From Gammaproteobacteria bacterium (GTDB lineage Bacteria; Pseudomonadota; Gammaproteobacteria; Ga0077536): a stretch of DNA of 64,000 nucleotides. The position numbers and the translations under genes were made by a program. The stretch spans positions 62,001-126,000 of the forward strand of contig JAJFJQ010000062.1 of NCBI GenBank assembly GCA_021773835.1, read 5' to 3'. The first letter of the stretch is position 1; the number at the start of each line of letters is the position of its first letter. Positions 44,209 to 53,271 of this stretch are shown piece after piece. Under the pieces are notes generated by a model, which did no database searches, was not told the origin of the DNA, and saw nothing but the letters and a program-made list of their open reading frames with translations.

Positions 44209-44502
44209 TCAATCGGCGCGTTCGCCCGGCGCGATCGCCTCAATGCCGAGCGCATGAATATCCGTTTTCATTAATTCGCCGACCGCGCTATACACGAGTT
44301 GATGGCGCTTAATCAAGCTCAAGCCAGTGAACTCAGCGGCGACGACCGTCACGTGAAAATGCCCCATGCCGGTGCGGGCGCCCGCATGTCCTACGTGTAG
44401 GTGGCTTTCGTCGGCTACGTCAATCGTTTTTACATCGAGTGCCGCGTTGATCGCCGCAGTGATCTGCTCGATGCGGTTGCGCGCCCGGTCATCCGTATTC
44501 AT
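44209..44502 (-). CDS. bolA: BolA-family protein
   Basis: This 97-residue protein is of the BolA fold: RNRIEQITAAINAALD is the N-terminal helix, then ADESHLHVGHAGA (family motif with conserved His), a GMGHFHVTVVAAEF strand pair with the second conserved His, and a RHQLVYSAVGELM helix with the His that binds iron-sulfur clusters with monothiol glutaredoxins. BolA proteins act in iron homeostasis and cell shape. Its ATG overlaps the stop of the YciI gene by four bases, so they are translationally coupled. Confidence 0.9.
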   Translation of the reverse strand: MNTDDRARNRIEQITAAINAALDVKTIDVADESHLHVGHAGARTGMGHFHVTVVAAEFTGLSLIKRHQLVYSAVGELMKTDIHALGIEAIAPGERAD

Positions 44503-44798
44503 GGCACGACTTGAATGAAGGGTTTTACAGTCAAATTCTTAATCACGCCGGCCTCGGTATAGGGATCTTCGCTGATCCAACGCTCGGCTTCTGCTTGAGA
44601 CTGGAATTCGGCAATGATCACGCTGCCGGTAAATCCGGCAGGACCCGGATCGACGGCATCGATGGCGGGGAATGGACCACCGACAACCAGACGGCCGGCT
44701 TCAACAAGTTGATTGACCCGAGCAAGATGCGCGGCTCGCGCAGATTTTCGCAAGGCCAGGCTTGCTTCAACGTCATCCCAAATAATTGCATATAACAT
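44499..44798 (-). CDS. yciI: YciI-family protein
   Basis: This 99-residue protein starts at 44798 (MLYAIIWDDVEAS) and has the YciI ferredoxin-like fold: RAAHLARVNQLVEAGRLVVGGPF with the conserved His and Gly, and a FQSQAEAERWISEDPYTEAGV C-terminal part. The family is widespread and its enzymatic activity is not established in most members; E. coli YciI is in a similar neighbourhood. The longer reading frame upstream to 45011 has no supporting start. It is first of the yciI-bolA-methyltransferase-dapE operon. Confidence 0.9.
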   Translation of the reverse strand: MLYAIIWDDVEASLALRKSARAAHLARVNQLVEAGRLVVGGPFPAIDAVDPGPAGFTGSVIIAEFQSQAEAERWISEDPYTEAGVIKNLTVKPFIQVVP

Positions 44799-45071
44799 CG
44801 GTAGATACTCGCGGGCGTCGCCTTTAGACCGTAGAAATTGGTCCCGCGACACCGGTAGCGTACCGGAACTAGTCGGAAGCCAGCAAGTTGGGTCGGCCGT
44901 TGATTTGTCTGCACTACGATCAAGTGACTTAAATCGATCAGTGCTTTTTACGAAACTGCTGTAGCGGATCGATCCCCCATCGAGTAGTCTGCGCTGTCGC
45001 CGGCGTACCACCGCTATATAGTTCGAGTGTTGTTTATGTCAGTTCACGATCGCTGAGTACTAGGCACCCAA

Positions 45072-45695
45072 ATGAGATTTGAAATTCACCCCACGCATCC
45101 GCAGGCGAGATTGATAACAATGGCAACCGAGACCTTACGTGCGGACGGCGTGATCGTGTATCCAACGGATTCTTGTTATGGCATTGCTTGCACGATGGGG
45201 TCGCGGAGCGCCAGCGATCGCATCCGAACAATTCGTGGCATGTCAAAGAAAGAGTATCTGACGCTTGTGTGTAGCGATTTGTCGGAGCTGTCCACATTCG
45301 CACGGGTAGACAAAGCCAGCTATCGGTTGATTAAGTCACTGACACCGGGACCCTACACATTCATTCTGCAAGCAACGAGAGAGTTACCACGCAGACTGCA
45401 GGACGCCAAACGAAAAACCATTGGGTTGCGGATACCCGATCACCCGGTAGCGACCGCCTTATTGCAAGCACTCCAGCGCCCGCTGCTTAGCACCACTGCT
45501 GAGGACCCTGCCACTAATGCGGTACTGTCGGATCCAGATGAGATCGAGGCGGCATTCGGTCGTCGTGTCGATATGTTGCTTGACGTCGGGGCCGGGGGGC
45601 TGTCCCCGACGACGGTGATAGATCTTTGCGCGGGAGACCCGGTATTGATTAGGCACGGAGCCGGTGCTGTGGATCATCTTATCGACCTTCAATGA
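45072..45695 (+). CDS. YciO/Sua5/YrdC family protein (L-threonylcarbamoyladenylate-synthase-like)
   Basis: This 207-residue YrdC-fold protein shows VYPTDSCYGIACTMGS (about 32-47), SKKEYLTLVCSDL (RNA/nucleotide site) and PGPYTFILQA, with KTIGLRIPDHPV and STTAEDPATN near 131-160. Its length and trimmed C-terminus fit the YciO subgroup rather than the longer Sua5. TsaC members make threonylcarbamoyl-AMP for the t6A tRNA modification; YciO paralogues have a less certain role. It leads a block with trpS, scpA, scpB and rluB, an arrangement seen in gammaproteobacteria. Confidence 0.85.
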   Translation: MRFEIHPTHPQARLITMATETLRADGVIVYPTDSCYGIACTMGSRSASDRIRTIRGMSKKEYLTLVCSDLSELSTFARVDKASYRLIKSLTPGPYTFILQATRELPRRLQDAKRKTIGLRIPDHPVATALLQALQRPLLSTTAEDPATNAVLSDPDEIEAAFGRRVDMLLDVGAGGLSPTTVIDLCAGDPVLIRHGAGAVDHLIDLQ

Positions 45696-45757
45696 GCGTA
45701 GTCGTCTAGTACGGACGTTGACGCTTGGCTTCGCGGTTCGGAAATTGCGTTCGCTCT

Positions 45758-45786
45758 TTGCTTTACGTTGGCTGGGCTGGGATAAT
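45758..45786 (+). promoter_or_regulatory. Promoter-like hexamers upstream of trpS
   Basis: TTGCTT (-35, weak match) at 45758-45763 is followed by 17 bases and GATAAT (-10, five of six) at 45781-45786, about 106 bases before the GTG start of trpS at 45892. The weak -35 makes this a candidate only. Confidence 0.4.
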
Positions 45787-45891
45787 GCGCGCTGCGCCGA
45801 CCATGCATAAATTTACAATCTCTAATCCCCCCTCATTTGCCTATCTCGGCCGATCCGATGACGCCGGATCATCTAGCGATGGCATTAGCTC

Positions 45892-47103
45892 GTGAGTGTC
45901 GCGGCAAATAAGCGAGTCCTCTCAGGAATGCGCCCGACCGGGCAACTCCACCTTGGGCACTATCATGGCGTACTGAAAAACTGGCTCGAGCTACAGCACG
46001 AATACGAGTGCTTTTTCTTCATCGCCGATTGGCACGCATTGACGACCGGATACGAAGACACATCCAGTATTAACGCGCATGTCTTTGACATAGTCGTCGA
46101 CTGGCTATCTGTCGGCATTAACCCCGGGGCAGCCACGATCTTTGTGCAATCTCGCGTGCCCGAGCACGCCGAATTACATCTTTTGTTGTCGATGATCACG
46201 CCAATTAGTTGGTTGGAGCGCGTCCCCAGTTTCAAAGACCAACAAGAGAAGCTTAAGGAAAAAGATCTATCGACCTATGGATTTTTAGGTTACCCGTTGC
46301 TCCAAGCGGCGGATATCCTGATCTATCGCGCGGGCTTTGTGCCCGTCGGAGAGGATCAAGTCGCGCATATAGAAATGTCGCGGGAAGTCGCACGTCGGTT
46401 TAATTATCTTTATGGTCGCGAGCCGGGATTTGAGGAGAAGGCGGAAGCGGCGGCAAAGAAAATGGGTAAGCGAAATGCGAAGCTATATTTTGAGATCCGG
46501 CGCAGTTACCAGGAAGATGGTGACGCAGAGGCGCTGGAGAAGGGACGCGCATTTCTAGAATCACAGCAGAACGTCTCACTCGGTGACCGCGAGCGATTGT
46601 TGGGCTATCTCGATGGCGGTGGCAAGGAAATCCTCCCAGAACCACGGGCGCTGTTAACCGCCGAGGCAAAAATGCCGGGTCTCGATGGCGACAAGATGTC
46701 GAAGTCGTATAACAATATGATCGGCCTGCGTGAACAGCCTGAAACAGTCGAACAAAAGTTACGAACAATGCCAACCGATCCGGCTCGAGTGCGTCGATCC
46801 GACCCCGGTGACCCGGCGAAGTGCCCGGTGTGGCGTTTCCACGAAGTGTATTCGGATCAAGAGGTCAAGAGCTGGGTACAGGACGGCTGCCGGAGCGCGT
46901 CTATCGGTTGCCTCGATTGTAAGCAGCCAATTATCGATGCCGTGCTAAAAGAACAGGCGCCAATTCGCGAACGTAGCGAGGAATTTCTAGCCGATCCCGA
47001 CGCCGTCCAGGCGATAATTGACGAAGGTTGCGAAGCGGCACGCGAATCGGCGCGCGACACACTTGTCGAAGTACGGCAAGCTATGAATCTGAACTACCGC
47101 TGA
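45892..47103 (+). CDS. trpS: Tryptophan-tRNA ligase
   Basis: TrpRS charges tRNA-Trp. The GTG start at 45892 gives 403 residues. The class I signatures are the HIGH-type QLHLGHYHG (residues about 18-26) and the KMSKS loop DKMSKSYNN (about 264-272). The protein is longer than the E. coli enzyme (334) because of an inserted helical segment of about 60 residues between the Rossmann core and the KMSKS loop (around KKMGKRNAKLYFEI to GKEILPEPRA), as in many beta- and gammaproteobacterial TrpRS. The scpA gene starts eight bases after its stop. Confidence 0.93.
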   Translation: MSVAANKRVLSGMRPTGQLHLGHYHGVLKNWLELQHEYECFFFIADWHALTTGYEDTSSINAHVFDIVVDWLSVGINPGAATIFVQSRVPEHAELHLLLSMITPISWLERVPSFKDQQEKLKEKDLSTYGFLGYPLLQAADILIYRAGFVPVGEDQVAHIEMSREVARRFNYLYGREPGFEEKAEAAAKKMGKRNAKLYFEIRRSYQEDGDAEALEKGRAFLESQQNVSLGDRERLLGYLDGGGKEILPEPRALLTAEAKMPGLDGDKMSKSYNNMIGLREQPETVEQKLRTMPTDPARVRRSDPGDPAKCPVWRFHEVYSDQEVKSWVQDGCRSASIGCLDCKQPIIDAVLKEQAPIRERSEEFLADPDAVQAIIDEGCEAARESARDTLVEVRQAMNLNYR

Positions 47104-47110
47104 GCGAAAT

Positions 47111-47932
47111 ATGTCTGAGTCCGGAGATTTGGTACAGCAAGCGCGACGACCATTACAAAATGAAATGCCGTTCGCAGTGGTTCAGGGGACGCCAATAAAT
47201 GGGCCACCCAAGGACTTGTATATTCCGCCTGAAGCGCTCGAAGTCTTCCTCGAGGCTTTTGAGGGGCCGCTTGACCTATTGCTGTATCTGATCCGGCGTC
47301 AAAACCTCGATATTCTGGACATCCCAATCGCCCACATCACCGCACAATACATGTCTTACATCGACTTGATGGAAGAGATTAAGCTCGAACTTGCGGCGGA
47401 GTACCTGGTGATGGCGGCGCTACTAGCGGAAATCAAATCGCGTATGTTGCTACCGCGGCCGCCGTCCGATGAGGATGAAGAAGACGACCCAAGGGCGGAG
47501 CTTGTGCGTCGTCTGCAGGAGTATGAGCGCTACAAAAAGGCCGCAGACGATCTCGATGCGCTACCTAGATTAGAACGCGAACTGCATCATGTCGTGGTGA
47601 AGTTCGAGCCGGATGGTCTCGAGCAAGACCCGCCGGAGGTGTCATTGGATTCATTGTTGGATGCATTTCGTGACGTCTTAGGGCGTGCGGAAATGTTTGC
47701 AGACCACCGCGTTCAACGCGAGACACTGTCGGTGCGCGAACGCATGGCTGTGGTGATGGATCGGGCTAGTAGCAAGACGTTTATCCCATTCTACGCGCTT
47801 TTTACACCAAGCGAAGGGAAAGCCGGGGTTGTTGTAACGCTCATCGCAATTTTGGAATTACTCAAAGAATCTCTCATCGAGATGGTGCAAAATGACGACC
47901 GCGGTCCTATCTATATCAAACTTGTTGCCTAA
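47111..47932 (+). CDS. scpA: Segregation and condensation protein A
   Basis: ScpA is the kleisin that bridges SMC heads in chromosome condensation. This 273-residue protein has the N-terminal SMC-binding helical part (FEGPLDLLLYLIRRQNLDILDIPI, about 48-70) and a C-terminal winged-helix-like part, joined by an acidic linker (DEDEEDDPRAE). The match to the FEGPLDLLL signature is clear. It starts eight bases after trpS and its partner scpB follows 22 bases later. Confidence 0.93.
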   Translation: MSESGDLVQQARRPLQNEMPFAVVQGTPINGPPKDLYIPPEALEVFLEAFEGPLDLLLYLIRRQNLDILDIPIAHITAQYMSYIDLMEEIKLELAAEYLVMAALLAEIKSRMLLPRPPSDEDEEDDPRAELVRRLQEYERYKKAADDLDALPRLERELHHVVVKFEPDGLEQDPPEVSLDSLLDAFRDVLGRAEMFADHRVQRETLSVRERMAVVMDRASSKTFIPFYALFTPSEGKAGVVVTLIAILELLKESLIEMVQNDDRGPIYIKLVA

Positions 47933-47954
47933 GGTGAGCGACCCGAACTAGACG

Positions 47955-48707
47955 ATGGAAATCGAAAAGCTCAAACAAATATTAGAAGCGGCGCTGATGG
48001 TCGCTGCATCCCCAGTCAGTTTCGATCGCTTGCACCAGTTGTTCAGCGAAGATGGGGACCAGGCGCCTACGCGGGACCAATTACGTACCGTACTAGAAGA
48101 ACTTGAGAATGATTACCACCACAGCGGGATTGAATTGGTCCAAGTCGGTAGCGGGTATCGCTTCCAGGCCCGGGCGGAAGTTGCGAGCTGGATCTCTCGG
48201 CTGTGGGACGAGAAGCGACCGCGGTATTCACGCGCACTATTGGAAACCTTGGCCATTATCGCCTACCGCCAACCTATAACACGTGGCGAAATTGAAAGTA
48301 TTCGCGGCGTTGCGGTGAGCACGAATATTGTCCGCACACTGATGGAACGTGAATGGGTACGGATCGTTGGTCATCGGGACGTGCCCGGCAAGCCAGCAGT
48401 CTATGCAACGACAAGACAATTCCTCGATTATTTTAATCTGCGCTCGCTAGCAGACCTGCCGAGTCTCGCCGAACTTACCGACATCGATGACCTCAATACT
48501 GACTTGTTCGCAGATGCGAATGTTGAACCTGCCAACGAGGCCGATCAGTTGACCGCGGTGTCGTCGAGCGCCGCACCTCGGCAAGACGAGCCGGGGCGAG
48601 ACCAACTAGAGACTGATGAAGCAGATGCTAATGATGCGGACGCCGAAGATCTAGAAGGCGAACTAGACGATGGCGACGCGGCGGTCACCGCGATGGGGAA
48701 CAGTTGA
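47955..48707 (+). CDS. scpB: Segregation and condensation protein B
   Basis: ScpB forms a dimer that binds ScpA in the SMC complex. The 250-residue protein has two winged-helix domains (about 1-80 and 85-165; RALLETLAIIAYRQPITRGEIESIRGV lies in the second) and a long, very acidic C-terminal tail (about 180-250), longer than in many ScpB proteins. The tail's Asp/Glu repeats (EADANDADAED) have no known role. It ends shortly before rluB on the same strand. Confidence 0.93.
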   Translation: MEIEKLKQILEAALMVAASPVSFDRLHQLFSEDGDQAPTRDQLRTVLEELENDYHHSGIELVQVGSGYRFQARAEVASWISRLWDEKRPRYSRALLETLAIIAYRQPITRGEIESIRGVAVSTNIVRTLMEREWVRIVGHRDVPGKPAVYATTRQFLDYFNLRSLADLPSLAELTDIDDLNTDLFADANVEPANEADQLTAVSSSAAPRQDEPGRDQLETDEADANDADAEDLEGELDDGDAAVTAMGNS

Positions 48708-48764
48708 TCCGCGGCTCGGGCGACCTTAACGCGGTTTTTGCTTAGCTGGATCCGGTGGTAGTCG

Positions 48765-49532
48765 ATGGAGGCTAAGCACCCAGGCGGCACGCGTCTACAG
48801 AAAGTACTGGCGCAAGCCGGATACGGATCCCGGCGCGAAATCGAAAAATGGATCGCTGCCGGCAGAGTATCGGTTAATGGCCGTTCGGTTGAGCTGGGTA
48901 CTCGGGTTGTTGAAGGTGACCGCATCGCGGTCGATGGTAAGCCGGTGCGAATTTCCAATAAAGGCGTGCGCACGCAAGTTATCGCGCTGAATAAACCCGA
49001 AGGCGTGATCTGTACTGCAAACGATCCAGAAGGGCGACCAACCGCAGAAGCCTTGTTGCCAAAAAAGGACGGCATTCGCTGGATCGGAGTCGGCAGGCTG
49101 GATATCAACACGAGCGGCTTATTATTGTTCACCAATAACGGTGATTTGGCGCATCGCCTGATGCATCCGCGGTATCAAATAGACCGCGAATATGCGGCCC
49201 GCATATTCGGCGACGTGGGCACCGATACACTGACACAACTACGGGCTGGGGTAGAGGTGGACGGCGAAATTTATGCCTTCGACGATGTCGTTCGCGGTAA
49301 TGGCCGTGGGGCCAACCGTTGGTATTACTGCGTCGTTCGTCAGGGCCGAAATCGCGAGATCCGGCGAGTGTGGGAGACACAAGGCGTGCAGGTCAGTCGT
49401 TTGATCCGATCCCGATTCGGCAACGTGATGCTACCGCGTGATCTAAAAGCTGGAGACCATTTCGAAGTCAAGGGCGTGATGCTGGATGACCTCTACCGTT
49501 TGGTCGACTATCGCGGTGGTGGTTCACGCTAG
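48765..49532 (+). CDS. rluB: 23S rRNA pseudouridine synthase RluB
   Basis: RluB modifies U2605 of 23S rRNA. The 255-residue protein has an S4 RNA-binding domain (about 8-60; LQKVLAQAGYGSRREIEKWI) and the catalytic domain with the nucleophilic Asp D113 in RLDINTSGLLLFT. The RsuA/RluB-type ALNKPEGVICT block is near residues 74-84. The position after scpA and scpB is the typical gammaproteobacterial neighbourhood, which separates RluB from RluE/RsuA. It is followed by the endonuclease III-like gene. Confidence 0.9.
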   Translation: MEAKHPGGTRLQKVLAQAGYGSRREIEKWIAAGRVSVNGRSVELGTRVVEGDRIAVDGKPVRISNKGVRTQVIALNKPEGVICTANDPEGRPTAEALLPKKDGIRWIGVGRLDINTSGLLLFTNNGDLAHRLMHPRYQIDREYAARIFGDVGTDTLTQLRAGVEVDGEIYAFDDVVRGNGRGANRWYYCVVRQGRNREIRRVWETQGVQVSRLIRSRFGNVMLPRDLKAGDHFEVKGVMLDDLYRLVDYRGGGSR

Positions 49533-49550
49533 CCGATATTCCATCGCTTT

Positions 49551-50216
49551 GTGATCGAATCAATTGCAGAAGTTTATGACAAACTGAAGCTGCACTACCC
49601 ACCGCAGCGATGGTGGCCGGGCGAATCCCAGTTCGAAGTGATGGTCGGCGCGGTATTGACCCAAAACACCGCGTGGCGGAACGTTGAAAAGGCATTGGAC
49701 GGATTGCGGTCTGCCGGTTGTTTGAGTTTGGAGCGGATCCATCAGCTATTAGCGGCGGACCTCGCGTTACTGATTCGACCGGCAGGTTATTACAATCTGA
49801 AGGCCCGACGGCTGCACAACCTCTGTCATTTTTTGCTAGCTAACGGCGGTGTTGACGTGCTCGGTGAGTGGCCAACGGAACAATTGCGCCGCGGCTTACT
49901 CGGAATCAATGGCGTGGGACCGGAAACCGCGGACGATATCCTTCTATATGCTTTCCGGCGGGAGGTGTTTGTCGTCGATACCTACACGCAACGATTGTTT
50001 AGCCGGATTGGCATCACCGCAGGGCGGCACGACTACGAGGCACTACGGCGTCGGGTAGAGCGCGAGATTTCCGGTGGTGCGCCAGAATTTGCGCAGTTTC
50101 ATGCGCTTATCGTTGAACACGCAAAGATGATATGCCGAAAAAGCCCGTTGTGTAATGAATGCCCCTTACAACTGGAGTGCCGACACGGCGTGGCTATCGC
50201 GTCGTCCACGCATTGA
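49551..50216 (+). CDS. Endonuclease III-like DNA glycosylase with Glu at the lyase Lys position
   Basis: This 221-residue HhH-GPD protein starts with GTG at 49551. The helix-hairpin-helix GINGVGPETA is at 118-127 and the catalytic Asp is D143 (VVDTYTQR). In endonuclease III the HhH loop has GVGRKTA with the lyase Lys; here that position is Glu (E125), so it should act as a monofunctional glycosylase, as in the MagIII-like subgroup. A 4Fe-4S cluster site is present with Cys at 195, 201, 204 and 210 (CxxxxxC rather than the usual six-residue gap). The substrate base is unknown. It is 18 bases after rluB. Confidence 0.85.
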   Translation: MIESIAEVYDKLKLHYPPQRWWPGESQFEVMVGAVLTQNTAWRNVEKALDGLRSAGCLSLERIHQLLAADLALLIRPAGYYNLKARRLHNLCHFLLANGGVDVLGEWPTEQLRRGLLGINGVGPETADDILLYAFRREVFVVDTYTQRLFSRIGITAGRHDYEALRRRVEREISGGAPEFAQFHALIVEHAKMICRKSPLCNECPLQLECRHGVAIASSTH

Positions 50217-50282
50217 TATCGTGCGGCGCCGCGGCTAAGCTTTGCCGCCGTTTCAGGCCTGGGATTTGGGAGAATTTAACGC

Positions 50283-51044
50283 ATGCAGCGTCGCGGATTA
50301 GTTGTCGGAAATTGGAAGATGCATGGCTCAACAGCGTTTGCGGCCGACCTTGCACGTGCGGTTGCCGACGGTAGCCGCAGCCTCACCGGTGTGGATATTG
50401 CCCTTTGTCCACCACATGTAATGCTCGGTGTCGTGGGCGCTGAACTTCGAGGCTCCGAGGTCGCACTCGGCGCACAAACGGTTTCCGAATTTTCCGAGGG
50501 TGCCTATACCGGCGAGACGGCGGCCTCGATGTTGGCGGATCTTGCATGTAGTTTCGTGATCGTTGGGCATTCTGAGCGCCGGCAGTTATTTGGCGAGACG
50601 AGTGAGGTCGTCGCGGCTAAAGCATCAACGGCGCTTGCTGCGGGGCTCGTCCCCATAATATGTGTCGGTGAAGTATTGGAAGATCGGCAAAATGGCGCGA
50701 CCAATGCTATCGTCGCTGCACAATTGAGACCATTTTTGGAATCCCAGGGCAAAGACGTTCTACGCCAAGCCGTCATCGCCTACGAGCCGGTGTGGGCGAT
50801 CGGTACCGGGGAGACCGCAAGCCCGGAGCAAGCGCAGGCCGTCCACCATTTCATTCGCTCGACCGTCGCCGGGGTCGATCAAGCGACCGCCGATTCCATA
50901 CGTATACTGTACGGCGGCAGCGTGAAGCCCGATAATGCTCCGGATCTGTTTCGAATGACCGATATAGATGGTGGTCTGATCGGTGGGGCAGCGCTCAAGG
51001 CGGACGACTTTCTACGTATTTGCGGATCAACGCAACCCAGCTAG
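50283..51044 (+). CDS. tpiA: Triosephosphate isomerase
   Basis: TpiA interconverts dihydroxyacetone phosphate and glyceraldehyde 3-phosphate. The 253-residue protein has the substrate Lys in GNWKMHGS (about residue 10), the catalytic His in VGHSERRQ, the catalytic Glu in AYEPVWAIGTG and the phosphate-binding YGGSVKP. Length is standard. It is followed by secG and tRNA-Leu, a conserved order in many gamma- and betaproteobacteria. Confidence 0.95.
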   Translation: MQRRGLVVGNWKMHGSTAFAADLARAVADGSRSLTGVDIALCPPHVMLGVVGAELRGSEVALGAQTVSEFSEGAYTGETAASMLADLACSFVIVGHSERRQLFGETSEVVAAKASTALAAGLVPIICVGEVLEDRQNGATNAIVAAQLRPFLESQGKDVLRQAVIAYEPVWAIGTGETASPEQAQAVHHFIRSTVAGVDQATADSIRILYGGSVKPDNAPDLFRMTDIDGGLIGGAALKADDFLRICGSTQPS

Positions 51045-51077
51045 GGCACGCCGCTAAGACTGCACGGAGATTTTTAG

Positions 51078-51434
51078 ATGCAAACGATACTCTTGGTAAT
51101 ACATATCGCTTTAGGCCTCGCGCTTATCGCGATCATTTTGTTGCAGCAGGGCGCAGGTGCAACCGCCGGTGCGGCATTCGGTAGTGGTGCGTCATCGACC
51201 GTATTCGGGTCGCGCGGTTCGGCGTCATTTTTGACCAGAACCACAGGGGTCCTGGCACTGGTGTTCTTCGCCAACAGCTTTTTCCTGGCCTACATCTCTG
51301 GTCAATCGATCGAGCCCACGAGTATCCTTGAACAGGTCGAGGTGCCGGCCGCAGTAGTTGAAGAAGCAGAAATTGATCTACCCGGGTTACCCGGTGGGGC
51401 GGTTACCGACGATCTGCCCATGATCCCGGAGTAA
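51078..51434 (+). CDS. secG: Protein translocase subunit SecG
   Basis: SecG supports SecYEG protein export. This 118-residue protein has two membrane segments (about 4-24 and 53-75), the loop with GAGATAGAAFGSGASSTVFGS between them that is the family signature, and a long acidic, Pro/Val-rich C-terminal tail (about 80-118) that is not conserved in E. coli SecG. It lies between tpiA and tRNA-Leu. Confidence 0.92.
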   Translation: MQTILLVIHIALGLALIAIILLQQGAGATAGAAFGSGASSTVFGSRGSASFLTRTTGVLALVFFANSFFLAYISGQSIEPTSILEQVEVPAAVVEEAEIDLPGLPGGAVTDDLPMIPE

Positions 51435-51518
51435 CTCTGGCAGCGAAACCAGGCATTGCGTATCATATGTCGCTGTCTCGCGACTCACTATTCGCAACGA
51501 CCGATGCGATTCTCATTA

Positions 51519-51603
51519 GCCGATGTGGTGGAATTGGTAGACACGCTGTCTTGAGGGGGCAGTGCCGCAAGGCGTGCCGGTTCGACTCCGGCCATCGGCA
51601 CCA
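51519..51603 (+). tRNA. leuU: tRNA-Leu (anticodon GAG)
   Basis: The acceptor stem GCCGATG (51519-51525) pairs with CATCGGC (51593-51599), then discriminator A and an encoded CCA (51601-51603). The anticodon stem-loop is CTGTC-TTGAGGG-GGCAG, so the anticodon is GAG. A class II long variable arm and a T-loop with TTCGACTC are present. The 85-base length is right for Leu. The position between secG and nuoA is conserved in related bacteria; E. coli has tRNA-Leu(GAG) next to secG as well. Confidence 0.96.
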
Positions 51604-51722
51604 TCGCGCGGGCGATATAGAGGTCAATACTGGGGACGATCGTGGGCGTACAGGGTAAGGTTAACCGGTACAATGTACTCCGAGCGACGCATTAGAATTC
51701 GGCGTATACAGGAAATGCCACT

Positions 51723-52091
51723 TTGCTAGAGTTATATCTTCCGATCTTGGTTTTCGTCATCGTTGCAATTGCCATTGGCGTGGTATCGCTGGCGGCGAGT
51801 TATGGCGTCGGCACTGTGCTCAATATTCGCCAACCGAGCACCGAAAAATCTTCACCTTACGAGTGTGGTTTCGAAGCGTTCGAAGACGCACGCATGAAAT
51901 TCGACGTGCGCTACTATCTGATCGCTATTTTGTTCATTATTTTTGACTTAGAAATAGCATTTTTGTTTCCGTGGGCCGTGGTCTTGGATCAAATCGGACT
52001 GTTCGGTTATGTCGCAATGATGCTGTTTCTCGGTTTACTGGTCGTTGGTTTCATCTACGAATGGAAAAAGGGAGCGCTCGAATGGGAGTAG
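51723..52091 (+). CDS. nuoA: NADH-quinone oxidoreductase subunit A
   Basis: NuoA is a small membrane subunit of complex I at the junction of the membrane and peripheral arms. The 122-residue protein has three membrane segments and the conserved [24 protein letters not shown]-type loop (about 44-66) that binds near the quinone site. The start is a TTG at 51723 with AGGAA nine bases upstream; an ATG at 51716 is closed by a stop after a few codons. This is the first gene of the nuo operon. The gap to the tRNA gene has a possible TACAAT -10 box near 51670 but no clear -35. Confidence 0.93.
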   Translation: MLELYLPILVFVIVAIAIGVVSLAASYGVGTVLNIRQPSTEKSSPYECGFEAFEDARMKFDVRYYLIAILFIIFDLEIAFLFPWAVVLDQIGLFGYVAMMLFLGLLVVGFIYEWKKGALEWE

Positions 52092-52558
52092 TACCTTCGG
52101 CCGAACAAGGATTTGTAACCACCACCGTCGATACGGTTATCAACTGGGCACGGACCGGCTCGATGTGGCCGATGACCTTTGGTCTGGCCTGCTGTGCGGT
52201 GGAGATGATGCACGCGGGGGCCTCGCGCTACGATCTCGACCGATTCGGTGTGGTGTTCCGACCCAGTCCGCGCCAATCGGACGTCATGATCGTTGCCGGC
52301 ACTTTGGTGAACAAGATGGCGCCGGCACTACGTAAAGTCTACGATCAGATGACTGAGCCCAAGTGGGTAATTTCGATGGGTTCGTGCGCCAACGGCGGCG
52401 GATATTATCATTACTCTTACGCCGTAACGCGTGGTTGTGATCGCATTGTACCTGTCGATATTTATGTCCCTGGGTGCCCGCCGACCGCCGAGGCGCTGCT
52501 ATTTGGCATCTTGCAATTACAAAAAAAGATCAAGCGTAGCCATACGATTAATCGATAG
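52082..52558 (+). CDS. nuoB: NADH-quinone oxidoreductase subunit B
   Basis: NuoB carries cluster N2, the last iron-sulfur centre before quinone. The 158-residue form starts at 52082 inside the last codons of nuoA (ten-base overlap). The N2 ligands are visible as the CC pair in GLACCAVEM, the Cys in GSCANGGG and the Cys in VPGCPPT. The longer reading frame to 51971 overlaps nuoA and is not used. Confidence 0.95.
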   Translation: MGVVPSAEQGFVTTTVDTVINWARTGSMWPMTFGLACCAVEMMHAGASRYDLDRFGVVFRPSPRQSDVMIVAGTLVNKMAPALRKVYDQMTEPKWVISMGSCANGGGYYHYSYAVTRGCDRIVPVDIYVPGCPPTAEALLFGILQLQKKIKRSHTINR

Positions 52559-52575
52559 AAGAACGAATCTATCCA

Positions 52576-53271
52576 ATGACGGACCACAAGGTCGAAAATA
52601 TTGCCGCACTTATTGCCGAGCGGCTCGGAACAGCGCTCGTCTCCCACGTGGTGGACCGAGGAGAGCTGACGATTGTGGTGCGGGCCGAAGAAATACTTTC
52701 GGTCGCGAGGTGTCTGCGCGACGACGAACAACTCGAATTCAGCCAACTCTCGGACCTCTCCGGGATCGATTATCTTTCCTACGGTCATGCCGATTGGCAA
52801 ACGCAATCCGCCACCGACTCTGGGTTTAGCCGCGGTGTCAGTGATACCGAAGCAGTTCTTGCAGAGGATATCCCAGCCCGGTTTGCCGTTGTCTACCAAT
52901 TACTGTCGATGCAGCAAAATTGCCGCGTTCGGGTGAAGGCCTATTTGAATGAGGAGGCGCCGCGCATCGATTCAGTTGTCGAGGTCTGGCCGGCAGCGGA
53001 TTGGTACGAGCGCGAAGCGTTCGATCTATTCGGTATGTTGTTCAATTCGCATCCTGATTTACGCAGGATCCTAACGGACTACGGATTTATCGGTCATCCT
53101 TTTCGGAAAGACTTTCCGCTCGAAGGTCACGTCGAAGTCCGCTACGACCTCGATAAGAACCGCGTGATCTACCAACCCGTTTCGATCGAAAACCGGGTAC
53201 TTGTGCCGAAAGTGATCCGTGAGGATACGCGCATCGGTAAAGCAGCCGAGAGTACCGAACCCGATGCCTGA
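52576..53271 (+). CDS. nuoC: NADH-quinone oxidoreductase subunit C
   Basis: NuoC is a peripheral-arm subunit of complex I that packs against NuoD. The 231-residue protein has the conserved C-terminal [24 protein letters not shown] segment ([22 protein letters not shown], about 137-158) followed by [12 protein letters not shown]. It is separate from nuoD, unlike in enteric bacteria where the two are fused. Its last eight bases overlap the start of nuoD. Confidence 0.94.
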   Translation: MTDHKVENIAALIAERLGTALVSHVVDRGELTIVVRAEEILSVARCLRDDEQLEFSQLSDLSGIDYLSYGHADWQTQSATDSGFSRGVSDTEAVLAEDIPARFAVVYQLLSMQQNCRVRVKAYLNEEAPRIDSVVEVWPAADWYEREAFDLFGMLFNSHPDLRRILTDYGFIGHPFRKDFPLEGHVEVRYDLDKNRVIYQPVSIENRVLVPKVIREDTRIGKAAESTEPDA

